Source: Acidimicrobiia bacterium
GTDB taxonomy: Bacteria > Actinomycetota > Acidimicrobiia > Spongiisociales > JAHEDJ01
Length of the DNA: 35,731 bases
Direction: 5' to 3'
NCBI GenBank assembly: GCA_029210695.1
Contig: JARGFH010000034.1
Location: 6,301 to 42,031, forward strand
Made by a program: the position numbers and the translations under genes. This document shows positions 25,205 to 32,628 of the stretch, one piece after another. Under the pieces are notes generated by a model. The model made no database searches and had not been told where the DNA came from. It worked only from the letters and a program-made list of their open reading frames with translations. How positions within the stretch are numbered: the stretch's first letter is position 1; each line of letters opens with the position of its first letter.

Positions 25205-25647
25205 TCACCTATGCCGGCAACGGATTCAGATTGGCAGTGCCTCGCGATTGGTCGCGATTGGCAAACGAGCAGCACATCGCCGCCTTTCTCGGCCGGTCCG
25301 TCGACGGCGTTAGGTCGTCGATGACGATCAGCCGCTACCGGGGATCTGCCATCGATGCCGCCGGGAGAGCCCGAGAAGACCATGTCGATCGATTCGACGG
25401 TCATGAGGTTCTCCACGAATCGTCAGGATGTGACTCCTTCTACCGGCGCTATGCGTGGGCGGGCCCGGACGGACTCCGCATCATCCAACACCAGTTGTTC
25501 GCTGCCGGGCTGGTGCTCACCTGTTCACGGGTCGATTCAGCGTCGACGGAAGGTGACGAGAAGATGTTCGTGGCCGCCATTCGGAGCCTCCGTGTTGGGA
25601 GCGGCCAACAGACGAGCTCGGAGCGGGAACAACTTCGGCCCGGGTAG
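25201..25647 (+). CDS. Small DcrB/LpqN-like (PsbP-fold) protein, possible partner or chaperone of the preceding gene
   Basis: The 148-residue protein begins GNGFRLAVPRDWSRL and ends its conserved part with FVAAIRSLR, a pattern typical of DcrB/DUF1795 and mycobacterial LpqN-type domains. It lacks a signal peptide or lipobox, so it should be cytosolic. In type VI systems cytosolic DUF1795 proteins (Eag) act as effector chaperones. The 4-bp overlap with the preceding gene suggests the two products interact. Family membership is judged from pattern only. The ATG at 25201 is preferred over a GTG 6 bp earlier because of the ATGA overlap. Confidence 0.6.
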   Translation: MITYAGNGFRLAVPRDWSRLANEQHIAAFLGRSVDGVRSSMTISRYRGSAIDAAGRAREDHVDRFDGHEVLHESSGCDSFYRRYAWAGPDGLRIIQHQLFAAGLVLTCSRVDSASTEGDEKMFVAAIRSLRVGSGQQTSSEREQLRPG

Positions 25648-25700
25648 TTCTATCAGCGCCCGGCCCAGAGAAGCGGAACCGCACGGAGCGGCGGCGGACG

Positions 25701-26009
25701 TCAGCCTTCTTCGGCCATCCTGGCGATGGCGACCACCCCGCCGGCGAGGTTGGCCGCCCGAAAGCCGTTGGTTTCGAGCCAGGCCGCGGCATGCTGAGAA
25801 CGGTTGCCGGTACGGCAAACCACCAGGATCGGGGTATCGGGAGACAGTTGATCGAGGGAGGAGGGGAGTTCACCCATGCTGATGAGCTTGGCGTCCGGTA
25901 GGACGCCGGTCTGGGCCCACTCGAAGGGCTCGCGGATGTCGAGCAGCAAGGCATCATGCTCCTCGACCCACTGTTTCCAGGCGTCGGCACCCACCTGTTC
26001 GATGTCCAT
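25701..26009 (-). CDS. Single-domain rhodanese (sulfurtransferase)
   Basis: The 102-residue protein is one complete rhodanese domain of the cytosolic GlpE/PspE size. It moves sulfane sulfur to acceptors such as thiols. The active-site loop CRTGNRS starts with the catalytic C65, and LLLDIREPFEW is the other family signature. A GGAGGGG ribosome-binding site lies just before the ATG. It diverges from a CstR-like repressor gene across an operator-like palindrome, which supports a role in persulfide handling. Confidence 0.9.
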   Translation of the reverse strand: MDIEQVGADAWKQWVEEHDALLLDIREPFEWAQTGVLPDAKLISMGELPSSLDQLSPDTPILVVCRTGNRSQHAAAWLETNGFRAANLAGGVVAIARMAEEG

Positions 26010-26084
26010 GGCCCCTCCGGCGACTCAACGAATACCCAGAAGAGTGTATCGAGCCTGCCATCTATCTCGATTGCTGCGGATACG

Positions 26085-26100
26085 GTACCCTACAGGGTAC
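26085..26100. promoter_or_regulatory. CsoR/CstR-type operator between rhodanese and repressor genes
   Basis: GTACCCTACAGGGTAC is a perfect inverted repeat (7-bp arms, 2-bp centre) of the ACCC/GGGT type used by CsoR-family repressors. It overlaps TACGGT (26081-26086), a -10 candidate for the repressor gene, and TAGGGT-type boxes in the other direction. A related site lies at 28180-28200. Confidence 0.7.
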
Positions 26101-26121
26101 AGGTACCACCGAAAGGCGGAT

Positions 26122-26391
26122 ATGCAGTTCGAGTCCAGCACCGTCGAAGAATCCATTCGGCGCCTCAGGCGGATAGAGGGCCAGATCGGTGGCGTGATCC
26201 GCATGATGGAAGACAACCGCGAATGCCGCGAGGTGTTCCAGCAGGTGGCGGCTGCCACGAAGGCGCTCGAGCGGGTTGGCTTCAAGCTCCTCGCCTCGCA
26301 ACTCCGCGAGTGTGTCGTTGATGAGGAGAGCGCCGCCAGAGAGGGATACACCCCTCAGGAACTGGAACGTCTCTTCATGAGTCTTTCCTAG
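26122..26391 (+). CDS. CsoR-family repressor, CstR-like (persulfide-sensing type)
   Basis: The 89-residue all-helical protein has the CsoR/FrmR layout (SIRRLRRIEGQIGGVIRMME at the start). It keeps two cysteines at the family positions, C35 and C64, but the copper-ligand histidine four residues before the second cysteine is replaced by Q60. Copper sensors need that histidine, whereas CstR persulfide sensors keep only the two cysteines. With rhodanese genes on both sides, a persulfide-responsive repressor is the best reading. The start is the ATG at 26122 with GAAAGG 6 bp upstream; upstream in-frame sequence crosses the operator and is not coding. Confidence 0.85.
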   Translation: MQFESSTVEESIRRLRRIEGQIGGVIRMMEDNRECREVFQQVAAATKALERVGFKLLASQLRECVVDEESAAREGYTPQELERLFMSLS

Positions 26392-26398
26392 ATTGCGC

Positions 26399-26404
26399 TA
26401 GCGT
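26399..26404 (+). promoter_or_regulatory. Possible -10 box of moaA
   Basis: TAGCGT lies 9 bp before the moaA ATG, in the 22-bp gap after the repressor gene. It could give moaA its own near-leaderless transcript. Read-through from the repressor promoter is equally possible. Confidence 0.3.
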
Positions 26405-26413
26405 CCGTATCTC

Positions 26414-27418
26414 ATGCTGAGGGATACCCGGGAACGGGCGCTCAAGGACCTGCGCATTTCGGTAACCGACCGATGCAATTTTCGGTGCCGTTATTGCATG
26501 CCGAAGGAGATCTTCTCGCGCGAGTATGAGTTTCTCGAGAGGGAACTCTTGCTGTCATTCGAGGAGATCACCCGTCTCGTCAACATCTCCATCGGCCTCG
26601 GCGTTGAGAAGGTGCGGATAACGGGAGGTGAGCCGCTCCTTCGCAAGGATCTCGAGCATCTGATCGAGCAGATGTCTACCCTCGACGGGTTGCGCGATGT
26701 CACGTTGACCACAAACGGAGTGCTGCTGGAACGCAAGGCCGCGGTTCTGGCGAAGGCCGGTCTGCGGCGGGTCACGGTGAGTCTCGACTCGCTCGACGAC
26801 GAGGTCTTCATGAAGATGAACGACGTCGGGTTTCCAGTGGCGAAGGTCCTTGACGGCATAGAAGCGGCGGCGAAGGCCGGACTGACCCCCATCAAGGTCA
26901 ACATGGTGGTCAAGCGCGGTGTCAACGATGAATCGATCGTCGACATGGCCGGGCACTTCCGAGGGACCGGCCACATCGTCCGGTTCATCGAGTACATGGA
27001 TGTGGGCACCACGAATGGGTGGCGCCTCGATGACGTCGTTCCGGCAGTGGAGATCCTCGAGCGGATCGGCAAACGATTCCCGATTGAACCGCTCGGCGCC
27101 AACTACCCGGGTGAAGTGGCTAGAAGGTGGCGGTACGCGGATGGGGAGGGAGAGATCGGGGTGATCACGTCGGTGACCCGTCCCTTCTGCTCGACCTGCA
27201 CGAGGGCGCGTATCTCAGCAGACGGCCGGCTGTACACGTGTCTCTTTGCCGCCTGGGGACGTGACCTGCGCGGTCTGCTGCGCTCTGGAGCCACCGATGA
27301 GGAGATCAGAGCGGTCCTCGTTGATGTTTGGACGAAGCGCGACGACAACTATTCGGAACGCCGATCGTCGGCGACGACGGGTCTTGGCAAGGTCGAGATG
27401 AGCTACATCGGAGGCTGA
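26414..27418 (+). CDS. moaA: GTP 3',8-cyclase MoaA (molybdenum cofactor biosynthesis)
   Basis: MoaA is the radical SAM enzyme that starts molybdopterin synthesis from GTP. The 334-residue protein has the SAM cluster motif CNFRCRYC (C21, C25, C28), the GGEP motif (71-74), and the second-cluster cysteines C259, C262 and C276 in [18 protein letters not shown]. It ends with the typical SYIGG; the terminal Gly-Gly is needed in the family. All key residues are present. No other cofactor-synthesis gene is in the window, so its placement beside the sulfur module may be chance or may reflect sulfur demand for cofactor assembly. Confidence 0.95.
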   Translation: MLRDTRERALKDLRISVTDRCNFRCRYCMPKEIFSREYEFLERELLLSFEEITRLVNISIGLGVEKVRITGGEPLLRKDLEHLIEQMSTLDGLRDVTLTTNGVLLERKAAVLAKAGLRRVTVSLDSLDDEVFMKMNDVGFPVAKVLDGIEAAAKAGLTPIKVNMVVKRGVNDESIVDMAGHFRGTGHIVRFIEYMDVGTTNGWRLDDVVPAVEILERIGKRFPIEPLGANYPGEVARRWRYADGEGEIGVITSVTRPFCSTCTRARISADGRLYTCLFAAWGRDLRGLLRSGATDEEIRAVLVDVWTKRDDNYSERRSSATTGLGKVEMSYIGG

Positions 27419-27423
27419 GAAGA

Positions 27424-27542
27424 GGTTCTAGTGGTCCGTCGCGGATTTGGTGACTTGGTCTCCTGCCGGACGATCCCCGCTGTGGCAGGGTTCGTGGCAC
27501 TGCCTACCCCGGTCATCAAATAGCAGACAGACCACTAGGTTC
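27424..27542. mobile_element. Small inverted-repeat element (MITE-like) after moaA
   Basis: TAGTGGTC (27429-27436) and GACCACTA (27530-27537) are perfect terminal inverted repeats of a 109-bp segment, with similarity continuing for several bases inward. GGTTC flanks both sides (27424-27428 and 27538-27542), which would fit a 5-bp target duplication. No coding capacity is present. A transcription-related structure is the alternative. Confidence 0.45.
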
Positions 27543-27581
27543 TAGGTTTTGGGTCCTGGTCCTGATGGCCGGTCCCCACCC

Positions 27582-28007
27582 TCACTGCGTGATGTTGAAT
27601 CCGCTGCTGTACCAGGCCTGAATGCCGCCATCGAGGTCGTAGACGTCGACAAAACCGAGATCCCGCATCGTTCCCATCGCAGTGCCGGAGCGGTTGCCGG
27701 AGTTGCAGTAGACGAAATAGGTCTTGTCTTTGTCGAGCTGGTCGAGTTGATCGGCGAAGTTCGACTCGTAGAAGTCGATGTTGACCGACTCGGCGATGTG
27801 GCCCGCGTTGAATTCCTCTGGGGTCCGGATGTCGAGGATGACGAAGTCCCCGGAGGCGGCATTGTCGGCGACCAACTGGTTGGCGTCGGCCGCGTTGATC
27901 AGTTGAATCGATTGCGTGGCTGGTGCGTCGACGGTGGCCGTTCCGGAGCCGCACGCTCCGAGCAGGACAACTGCAGAGAGGCCGGCGGCGATGATTCGGG
28001 TCTTCAT
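27582..28007 (-). CDS. Secreted rhodanese-domain lipoprotein
   Basis: The 141-residue protein has a lipoprotein signal, with lipobox LLGAC giving lipidated C19. One rhodanese domain follows, with FVILDIRTPEEF and the active-site loop CNSGNRSG (catalytic C101). It should act at the outer face of the membrane on external sulfane sulfur. The start is the ATG at 28007, with a GAGGTG ribosome-binding site 6 bp upstream; a longer frame upstream would destroy the signal peptide. A CstR-like operator lies about 175 bp upstream, linking it to the cytosolic rhodanese. Confidence 0.9.
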   Translation of the reverse strand: MKTRIIAAGLSAVVLLGACGSGTATVDAPATQSIQLINAADANQLVADNAASGDFVILDIRTPEEFNAGHIAESVNIDFYESNFADQLDQLDKDKTYFVYCNSGNRSGTAMGTMRDLGFVDVYDLDGGIQAWYSSGFNITQ

Positions 28008-28176
28008 GGTGTCACCTCGTTGTTTCAATTGAGAAGCGGCCCCAGCGTAGGAGCCGCCGTCTATGACCTGGTGTCCGCGGCGCCGGCCTGCATCCGGAGA
28101 GGGGAGAAGTCGGCGGGAGACTTCAATGGGCCGGAATCGGGGAGAAACCAGCCGGCACCTGTCGGACACCAGATAC

Positions 28177-28200
28177 ATCATACCATACAGGGTGGGGTAT
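28177..28200 (-). promoter_or_regulatory. Promoter with second CstR-like operator, upstream of the rhodanese lipoprotein
   Basis: The segment 28180-28200 has the form ATACC-N11-GGTAT. Its core TACCATACAGGGTG matches 12 of 14 positions of TACCCTACAGGGTA at the first site. It overlaps TATGAT (minus strand, 28177-28182), a good -10 box. Bound repressor would therefore block the promoter. Confidence 0.55.
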
Positions 28201-28215
28201 GCAGGCTCTCATTCA

Positions 28216-28267
28216 TTTTCTCGGCAATGCTATGTATCGTTTTTCGACCATTGCATTGCGGAGAAAA
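28216..28267. terminator. Long inverted repeat, likely terminator after the kinase gene
   Basis: Arms of 15 bp (TTTTCTCGGCAATGC at 28216-28230 and GCATTGCGGAGAAAA at 28253-28267) pair with one mismatch around a 22-nt loop. The segment is AT-rich compared with its surroundings and lies 8 bp after the kinase stop codon, between two minus-strand genes. The A/T ends would supply a U-tract in either direction. Confidence 0.45.
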
Positions 28268-28274
28268 CGGGAGT

Positions 28275-28811
28275 TCAGCCGAACTGGGCCATCCAGGCAG
28301 CAGCTTCCCTGGGTGATCGAAGGTGCACCGTCTTCAGGTGGCTGGTTTGGGGAGCTTCGAGTAACACTGCGTATTTTCGCCGGTTCTTCCGGTAGGTGGT
28401 TAGAGCCCACCAGATGATGGAATCGCGAGAGAACACAGCGCTGAATCGTTCCCGGTTCCCAGACCAAAGCTCCTCTCTCGTGGCAATTCGTCGCGCCGTC
28501 CGAGTCGTCACTTGCCACATCACCCGCGCCAGTCGGTAGTCGAGCCAAACGAGTGTGTCTGCTTTCGGCCAGATGAGATCGCGAACTGCCGAGTAGTTCC
28601 CATCCACCACCCATTGGTCGGCGCTGAGCGCCGACTCGACCCGACGGCGTAATACCTCAGGGTGCGCCTCGGTCCAGCCCGGTTCCCAGTGCAGAGAGTC
28701 GAGTTCGACGTGCGGCACGCCCAACATGGCGGCCAGTCGGCCGGAGACGGTGGTCTTCCCAGAGCCGCTTGTTCCTACCACCGCGACGCGCTGCACGACG
28801 ACCCTCGTCAC
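28275..28811 (-). CDS. P-loop kinase of the adenylate-kinase-like (FlaR/topology-modulation) family
   Basis: The 178-residue protein has a Walker A motif GTSGSGKTT (13-21) close to the N-terminus. ELDSLHWEPGW and WVVDGNYS follow; these are common in small kinases annotated as topology modulation proteins or AAA-type nucleoside kinases. The substrate is unknown. The GTG start at 28811 overlaps the decarboxylase stop by 4 bp, so the two are co-transcribed. Confidence 0.8.
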   Translation of the reverse strand: MTRVVVQRVAVVGTSGSGKTTVSGRLAAMLGVPHVELDSLHWEPGWTEAHPEVLRRRVESALSADQWVVDGNYSAVRDLIWPKADTLVWLDYRLARVMWQVTTRTARRIATREELWSGNRERFSAVFSRDSIIWWALTTYRKNRRKYAVLLEAPQTSHLKTVHLRSPREAAAWMAQFG

Positions 28812-30238
28812 CCGGCCGATGCGGCGGCTTGGACGATCAGGTCCCAGGCGTGGTGGACGTGGCGGTCTTCTGTGTAGGTCTGACCGATGGCCATTCGCAG
28901 GGTCAGCTGGCCGTCGAGCTTGGTATGCGTGAAGAATGCCTCACCCGACGCATTGACCGTGTCCAGGATGTGCTGGTTCACGGCGTCTCCGCCACGATGG
29001 CGGAAGCAGACCAGATTGACCGGGACCGGGGCCGCCAGGTCGAAGTCGGGATGCTCTCGAACCCGGTCGGCGACCTCCTTGGCCATCCGCAAATGCCCGG
29101 CGACATGGTGCCGGAGCCCTTCCACCCCGTAGTGCCGGACCACGAACCACAACTTCAAAGCCCGGAAACGGCGGCCAAGTCCTATCTGCCAATCCCGGTA
29201 GTCGATCACTGCGCCGGACTCTGTTGCGGCGTTGCGGAGGTATTCGGGCAGCACCGAGAGCGTGTTGATCAAAGCCGACCGGTCGGCGACGTAGAGAGCT
29301 GAGAAATCCAGGTTGGTGAACAGCCACTTGTGTGGGTTGACGACGTAGCTGTCTGCCAGTTCAACGCCTTCGTGGAGCCACCGCATCTCCGGCAGCACCG
29401 TCGCCGACCCCGCCAGGGCCGCATCGACGTGAAACCATGCGCCGTGCCTCCTGGCGATCTCTCCGATCCTTCGCACGGGATCGATCGCCGTCGACGATGT
29501 CGTTCCTACAGTTGCGATCACAACGGCAGGCGTCTTGCCGGCCGCCACATCCTCCAGCAGCAAGCGTTCGAGGTGTTCGGGCTCCATGGCATAGTCCGCG
29601 TCGACATCGACGAGATGCAAGTTTGCCGATCCGATGCCGGCGATGCGTACAGCCTTCTCGACCGACGAGTGAGCCTGGGTCGACGTATAGGCGGTGAGGT
29701 GGCCGAGGTCGCCCGTTGCATTGGTAGTGAACCCGGTGGCCCGTTCGCGAGCGGCGAGGATGGCCACCAGCGTCGACGAAGAAGCGGTGTCCTGGATCAC
29801 CCCGCCCCCCAGCCCAGTCGACAGGAAGGCGTCCGGCAACCCGAGCAGCTCGACCAGCCAGTCCATGACATGCGTCTCCAGCTCGGTGGCGGCCGGGCTG
29901 GTCGCCCACAGCATGCCCTGGGTCCCGAGGCCGGCCGAGATCAGCTCTCCGAGAATTGAGGGGGCGGACGCGTTTCCGTTGAAGTACGCGAAGAAGTTCG
30001 GCGATTGCCAGTGAGTGATGCCCGGCATGATGATGGAATCGAGATCGTTCAGCATCGCTTCGAACGATTCGCCGGATTCAGGCGGATGAGTCGGAAGCCG
30101 GGCGCGGATGTCGCCGGGTTGGACTTGCGACAGCACCGGGTAGTTCTCGACGTCCTCGAGGTAGCCGGCCACCCATTCAATTGCGGCGTGACCGGCCACC
30201 CGGAACTCATCAGGCGTCATATGGAAGCTCTTGCGCAT
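28808..30238 (-). CDS. PLP-dependent aromatic L-amino acid decarboxylase (group II)
   Basis: The enzyme decarboxylates aromatic amino acids (tryptophan, tyrosine or DOPA type) to amines. With the ATG at 30238 the protein has 476 residues, the family's usual length. It has MTPDEFRVAGHAAIEWVAGY at the start, QAHSSVEKA (stacking His), FHVDAALAG (Asp contacting the PLP ring) and NPHKWLF (PLP lysine, K304). A TTG at 30256 or an ATG at 30220 are alternative starts; none has a strong ribosome-binding site. Palindromic element B lies directly upstream. Substrate choice cannot be read from sequence. It overlaps the kinase gene by 4 bp. Confidence 0.88.
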   Translation of the reverse strand: MRKSFHMTPDEFRVAGHAAIEWVAGYLEDVENYPVLSQVQPGDIRARLPTHPPESGESFEAMLNDLDSIIMPGITHWQSPNFFAYFNGNASAPSILGELISAGLGTQGMLWATSPAATELETHVMDWLVELLGLPDAFLSTGLGGGVIQDTASSSTLVAILAARERATGFTTNATGDLGHLTAYTSTQAHSSVEKAVRIAGIGSANLHLVDVDADYAMEPEHLERLLLEDVAAGKTPAVVIATVGTTSSTAIDPVRRIGEIARRHGAWFHVDAALAGSATVLPEMRWLHEGVELADSYVVNPHKWLFTNLDFSALYVADRSALINTLSVLPEYLRNAATESGAVIDYRDWQIGLGRRFRALKLWFVVRHYGVEGLRHHVAGHLRMAKEVADRVREHPDFDLAAPVPVNLVCFRHRGGDAVNQHILDTVNASGEAFFTHTKLDGQLTLRMAIGQTYTEDRHVHHAWDLIVQAAASAG

Positions 30239-30259
30239 GAACGGCACGTTACCCAAATC

Positions 30260-30315
30260 CCGTTTTCGCGCGGGAATTCCACCCTATAGGGGCAGATCCC
30301 CGCGCGAGAACGTTG
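30260..30315. repeat. Palindromic intergenic element, copy B
   Basis: Same element as at 6621-6677: arms GTTTTCGCGCGGG and CCCGCGCGAGAAC, core ACCCTATA, and matching end bases. Here the centre contains the palindrome CCTATAGG. It fills the gap between the inositol-phosphate synthase stop (30316) and the decarboxylase start. As a terminator it lacks a U-tract. Confidence 0.75.
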
Positions 30316-31632
30316 TTAGTCCTCGTAGTACTCGGAGCCGAGGTGGGTGATCAACTCCTCACCCATCCAATGGCGGAGGGTGTTCTTCAGCTTGATTTGC
30401 TGAATGAACAGGTCGTGCTCCGGGTAGAGGCCTTCCGCCACCTGAGGGCTCTTGTAGTAGAAGCTGAGCCATTCCTGGATTCCCGCCTTGCCTGCCCGCC
30501 TGGCCAGGTCCATATAGAGCGCCAGGTCGAGCACCAGGGGAGCGGCGAGGATCGAGTCACGGCACAGGAAATTCACCTTGATCTGCATGGGATAACCCAT
30601 CCACCCGAAGATGTCGATGTTGTCCCAGCCCTCTTTGTTGTCTCCGCGGGGCGGGTAATAGTTGATGCGAACCTTGTGGTAGAGGTCGCCGTAGAGGTCC
30701 GGGTACTGGTCGGGTTGGAAGATGTGCTCCAGTGCGCCCAGTTTTGAGACTTCCTTGCTGCGGAAGCTGCCGGGGTCGTCGAGGACCTCTCCGTCGCGAT
30801 TTCCGAGGATGTTGGTCGAGAACCAGCCGTCCACACCCAGCATGCGTGCCTTGAGGCCCGGCGCCAGGATCGTCTTGATCAGCGTCTGGCCGGTCTTGTA
30901 GTCCTTGCCGCTCACCGGCAATCCCTCGCGCAGCGCCAGTTCCAACAACGCAGGCGTGTCGACGGTGATGTTCGGCGCCCCGTTGGCATACGGCACACCC
31001 ATCGAGAGGGCTGCATATGCGTAGATCTGACTTGGAGCGATCTCCGGATCGTTCGTCTTCAAACCGTGTTCGAACGCTTCGAGGCTCTGATGAACGGCAC
31101 CCGGCTCGCGGTAGACCTCGGTGCTCCCGCACCACACCATCACCAACCGGTCGCAGGCGTTTTCGGTACGGAACCGGTCGATGTCGTCCATCAACTGCTG
31201 AGCCAGGTCGAGCTTGGTCTCGCCTTGCTTGACGTGCGTCCCGTCGAGCAGCCGCACGTACTCCCTGTCGAAGACGGCGGTCATCGGCTCGATCGCCTCG
31301 AGTTCGGCTCTGATCGGTTCGAGTTGACGGTCGTCCAGCACCCCGGCGGTGAGAGCGGCTTGATAGGCGTTTTCGGGGATCGGGTCCCAGCCGCCGAAGA
31401 CCAGGTCATCGAGGCCGGCCAGCGGGACGAAGTCCTTGATCAGCGGGTTGCGTTGCTCGGTGCGCTTGCCGAGTCGGATGCGTCCCGACTGCGTGAGTGA
31501 GCCGTGCAGCTGGGTGAGCTCCCTGCGGCCGGCCAACACTCCGGCGATGAAGGTGGTGGCCACTGCCCCCATTCCGGGGAGGAGGACGCCGAGCCTGCCT
31601 TCGGCCGGCTTGATTTCGAGTGGTGTGCTCAT
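30316..31632 (-). CDS. ino1: Inositol-3-phosphate synthase
   Basis: The enzyme converts glucose 6-phosphate to inositol 3-phosphate with NAD+, the first step toward phosphatidylinositol and mycothiol-type compounds in actinobacteria. The 438-residue protein has the N-terminal dinucleotide loop GVLLPGMGAVATTFIAGV, then VMVWCGSTEV, PVSGKDYKTGQTLIKT and NILGNRDGEVL. It also has WDNIDIFGWMGYPMQIKVNF and the conserved SILAAPLVLDL near the C-terminus. It is longer than the ~360-residue mycobacterial form. It diverges from the LysR gene across 114 bp. Confidence 0.93.
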   Translation of the reverse strand: MSTPLEIKPAEGRLGVLLPGMGAVATTFIAGVLAGRRELTQLHGSLTQSGRIRLGKRTEQRNPLIKDFVPLAGLDDLVFGGWDPIPENAYQAALTAGVLDDRQLEPIRAELEAIEPMTAVFDREYVRLLDGTHVKQGETKLDLAQQLMDDIDRFRTENACDRLVMVWCGSTEVYREPGAVHQSLEAFEHGLKTNDPEIAPSQIYAYAALSMGVPYANGAPNITVDTPALLELALREGLPVSGKDYKTGQTLIKTILAPGLKARMLGVDGWFSTNILGNRDGEVLDDPGSFRSKEVSKLGALEHIFQPDQYPDLYGDLYHKVRINYYPPRGDNKEGWDNIDIFGWMGYPMQIKVNFLCRDSILAAPLVLDLALYMDLARRAGKAGIQEWLSFYYKSPQVAEGLYPEHDLFIQQIKLKNTLRHWMGEELITHLGSEYYED

Positions 31633-31710
31633 GACGAGTGGATCCCTTGGGTTGAGATGGTCTCGTCAGCATATGGGTCAACCTGATCAGCGGACAAGTC
31701 AATGAAACCA

Positions 31711-31739
31711 TTCAGACACATAAGGAATTCCTATACAAT
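31711..31739 (+). promoter_or_regulatory. Promoter of the LysR gene
   Basis: TTCAGA (31711-31716), a 17-bp spacer and TACAAT (31734-31739) form a good promoter. The transcription start would fall 7 bp on, at the ATG at 31747, so the mRNA is probably leaderless. This argues against the ATG at 31738, which overlaps the -10 box. Confidence 0.55.
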
Positions 31740-31746
31740 GACCGAC

Positions 31747-32610
31747 ATGGACGTCACCGCTCCTGAACTCAACATTCAGCTACGCCAGCTCGCCTATCTG
31801 GCCGAAGTCGCACGAGGTACCAGCTGGACCGATGCCGCCGATCGGCTCGGTATCAGTCAGCCGGCCCTGTCCCAGTCCATGCACGAGCTGGAACGCCGGC
31901 TCGGTGTCCGGCTGTTCGAGGCCGTTGGGCGGCGGCGGGTGCTCACCGCCGAAGGCAGACAGGCGGTGGCGTATGCCCGTGACGTCCTCAATACCACCGG
32001 GGATCTGCGGTCCGAACTCCACGCCACCGGAACGACGTTGCATGGTCGGCTCAGGGTCGGCATGATCGATGCCGCCAGCCTCTACGTGCTCCCCGACGCC
32101 ATCCATGCCTTCCGGAGCAGACACCCGGACGTGGACCTCGAGCTCACCGTCGCCCCCTCGACCCCACTTCTCGATGGACTTCGCATTCTCGAGCACGACG
32201 TTGTCTTCGTCACCGGGCCGGTGGATGAACAGGGACTCAGCTCAGAGGTGATCCGCCATGAGCCGCTCTATCTCTACGGACCGGATGACGGTGATCCCGC
32301 CACCGGTGACTGGGTGATGTATCCAAGGAGCAGCCGGACCAGGGGCGTCATCGATCGCTTCTTCGCCGACGCCGGGTGGACGCCGCACATCATTCTCGAA
32401 AGTGCCAATCCGGCAGTGCTTACTCAGATGGTCGGCCTCGGGTTCGGATGGGCCGTCCTTCCCGAGGCAGTGGCTGAAGGGGGAATCACTCCCCTCGAGA
32501 AATCCCGGCCCGGACCGGTCGCCCGGCGCCTGCTGGCCGCCGTCTGGCGAGCATCCGCCGCCGGCAACCCTCGCCTGGCGGCCTTCCTGGCGGTGGCGAC
32601 CGGAGCGTGA
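31747..32610 (+). CDS. LysR-family transcriptional regulator
   Basis: The 287-residue protein has the N-terminal winged helix of the family (QLRQLAYLAEVARGTSWTDA, then DRLGISQPALSQSMHELERR) and a C-terminal substrate-binding domain from about residue 75 on. The effector is unknown. LysR regulators often control the divergent gene, here inositol-3-phosphate synthase, but no conserved T-N11-A site is certain in the 114-bp gap. The start at 31747 is chosen from the promoter geometry. It converges on the citramalate synthase gene with an 18-bp gap. Confidence 0.9.
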   Translation: MDVTAPELNIQLRQLAYLAEVARGTSWTDAADRLGISQPALSQSMHELERRLGVRLFEAVGRRRVLTAEGRQAVAYARDVLNTTGDLRSELHATGTTLHGRLRVGMIDAASLYVLPDAIHAFRSRHPDVDLELTVAPSTPLLDGLRILEHDVVFVTGPVDEQGLSSEVIRHEPLYLYGPDDGDPATGDWVMYPRSSRTRGVIDRFFADAGWTPHIILESANPAVLTQMVGLGFGWAVLPEAVAEGGITPLEKSRPGPVARRLLAAVWRASAAGNPRLAAFLAVATGA

Positions 32611-32628
32611 GGGCTGGTGCGGGGTCGG

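Noticed and set aside
30260-30315. Palindromic element B as a simple terminator of ino1
   Set aside because: There is no U-tract, and copy A lies between two divergent genes where no terminator is needed.
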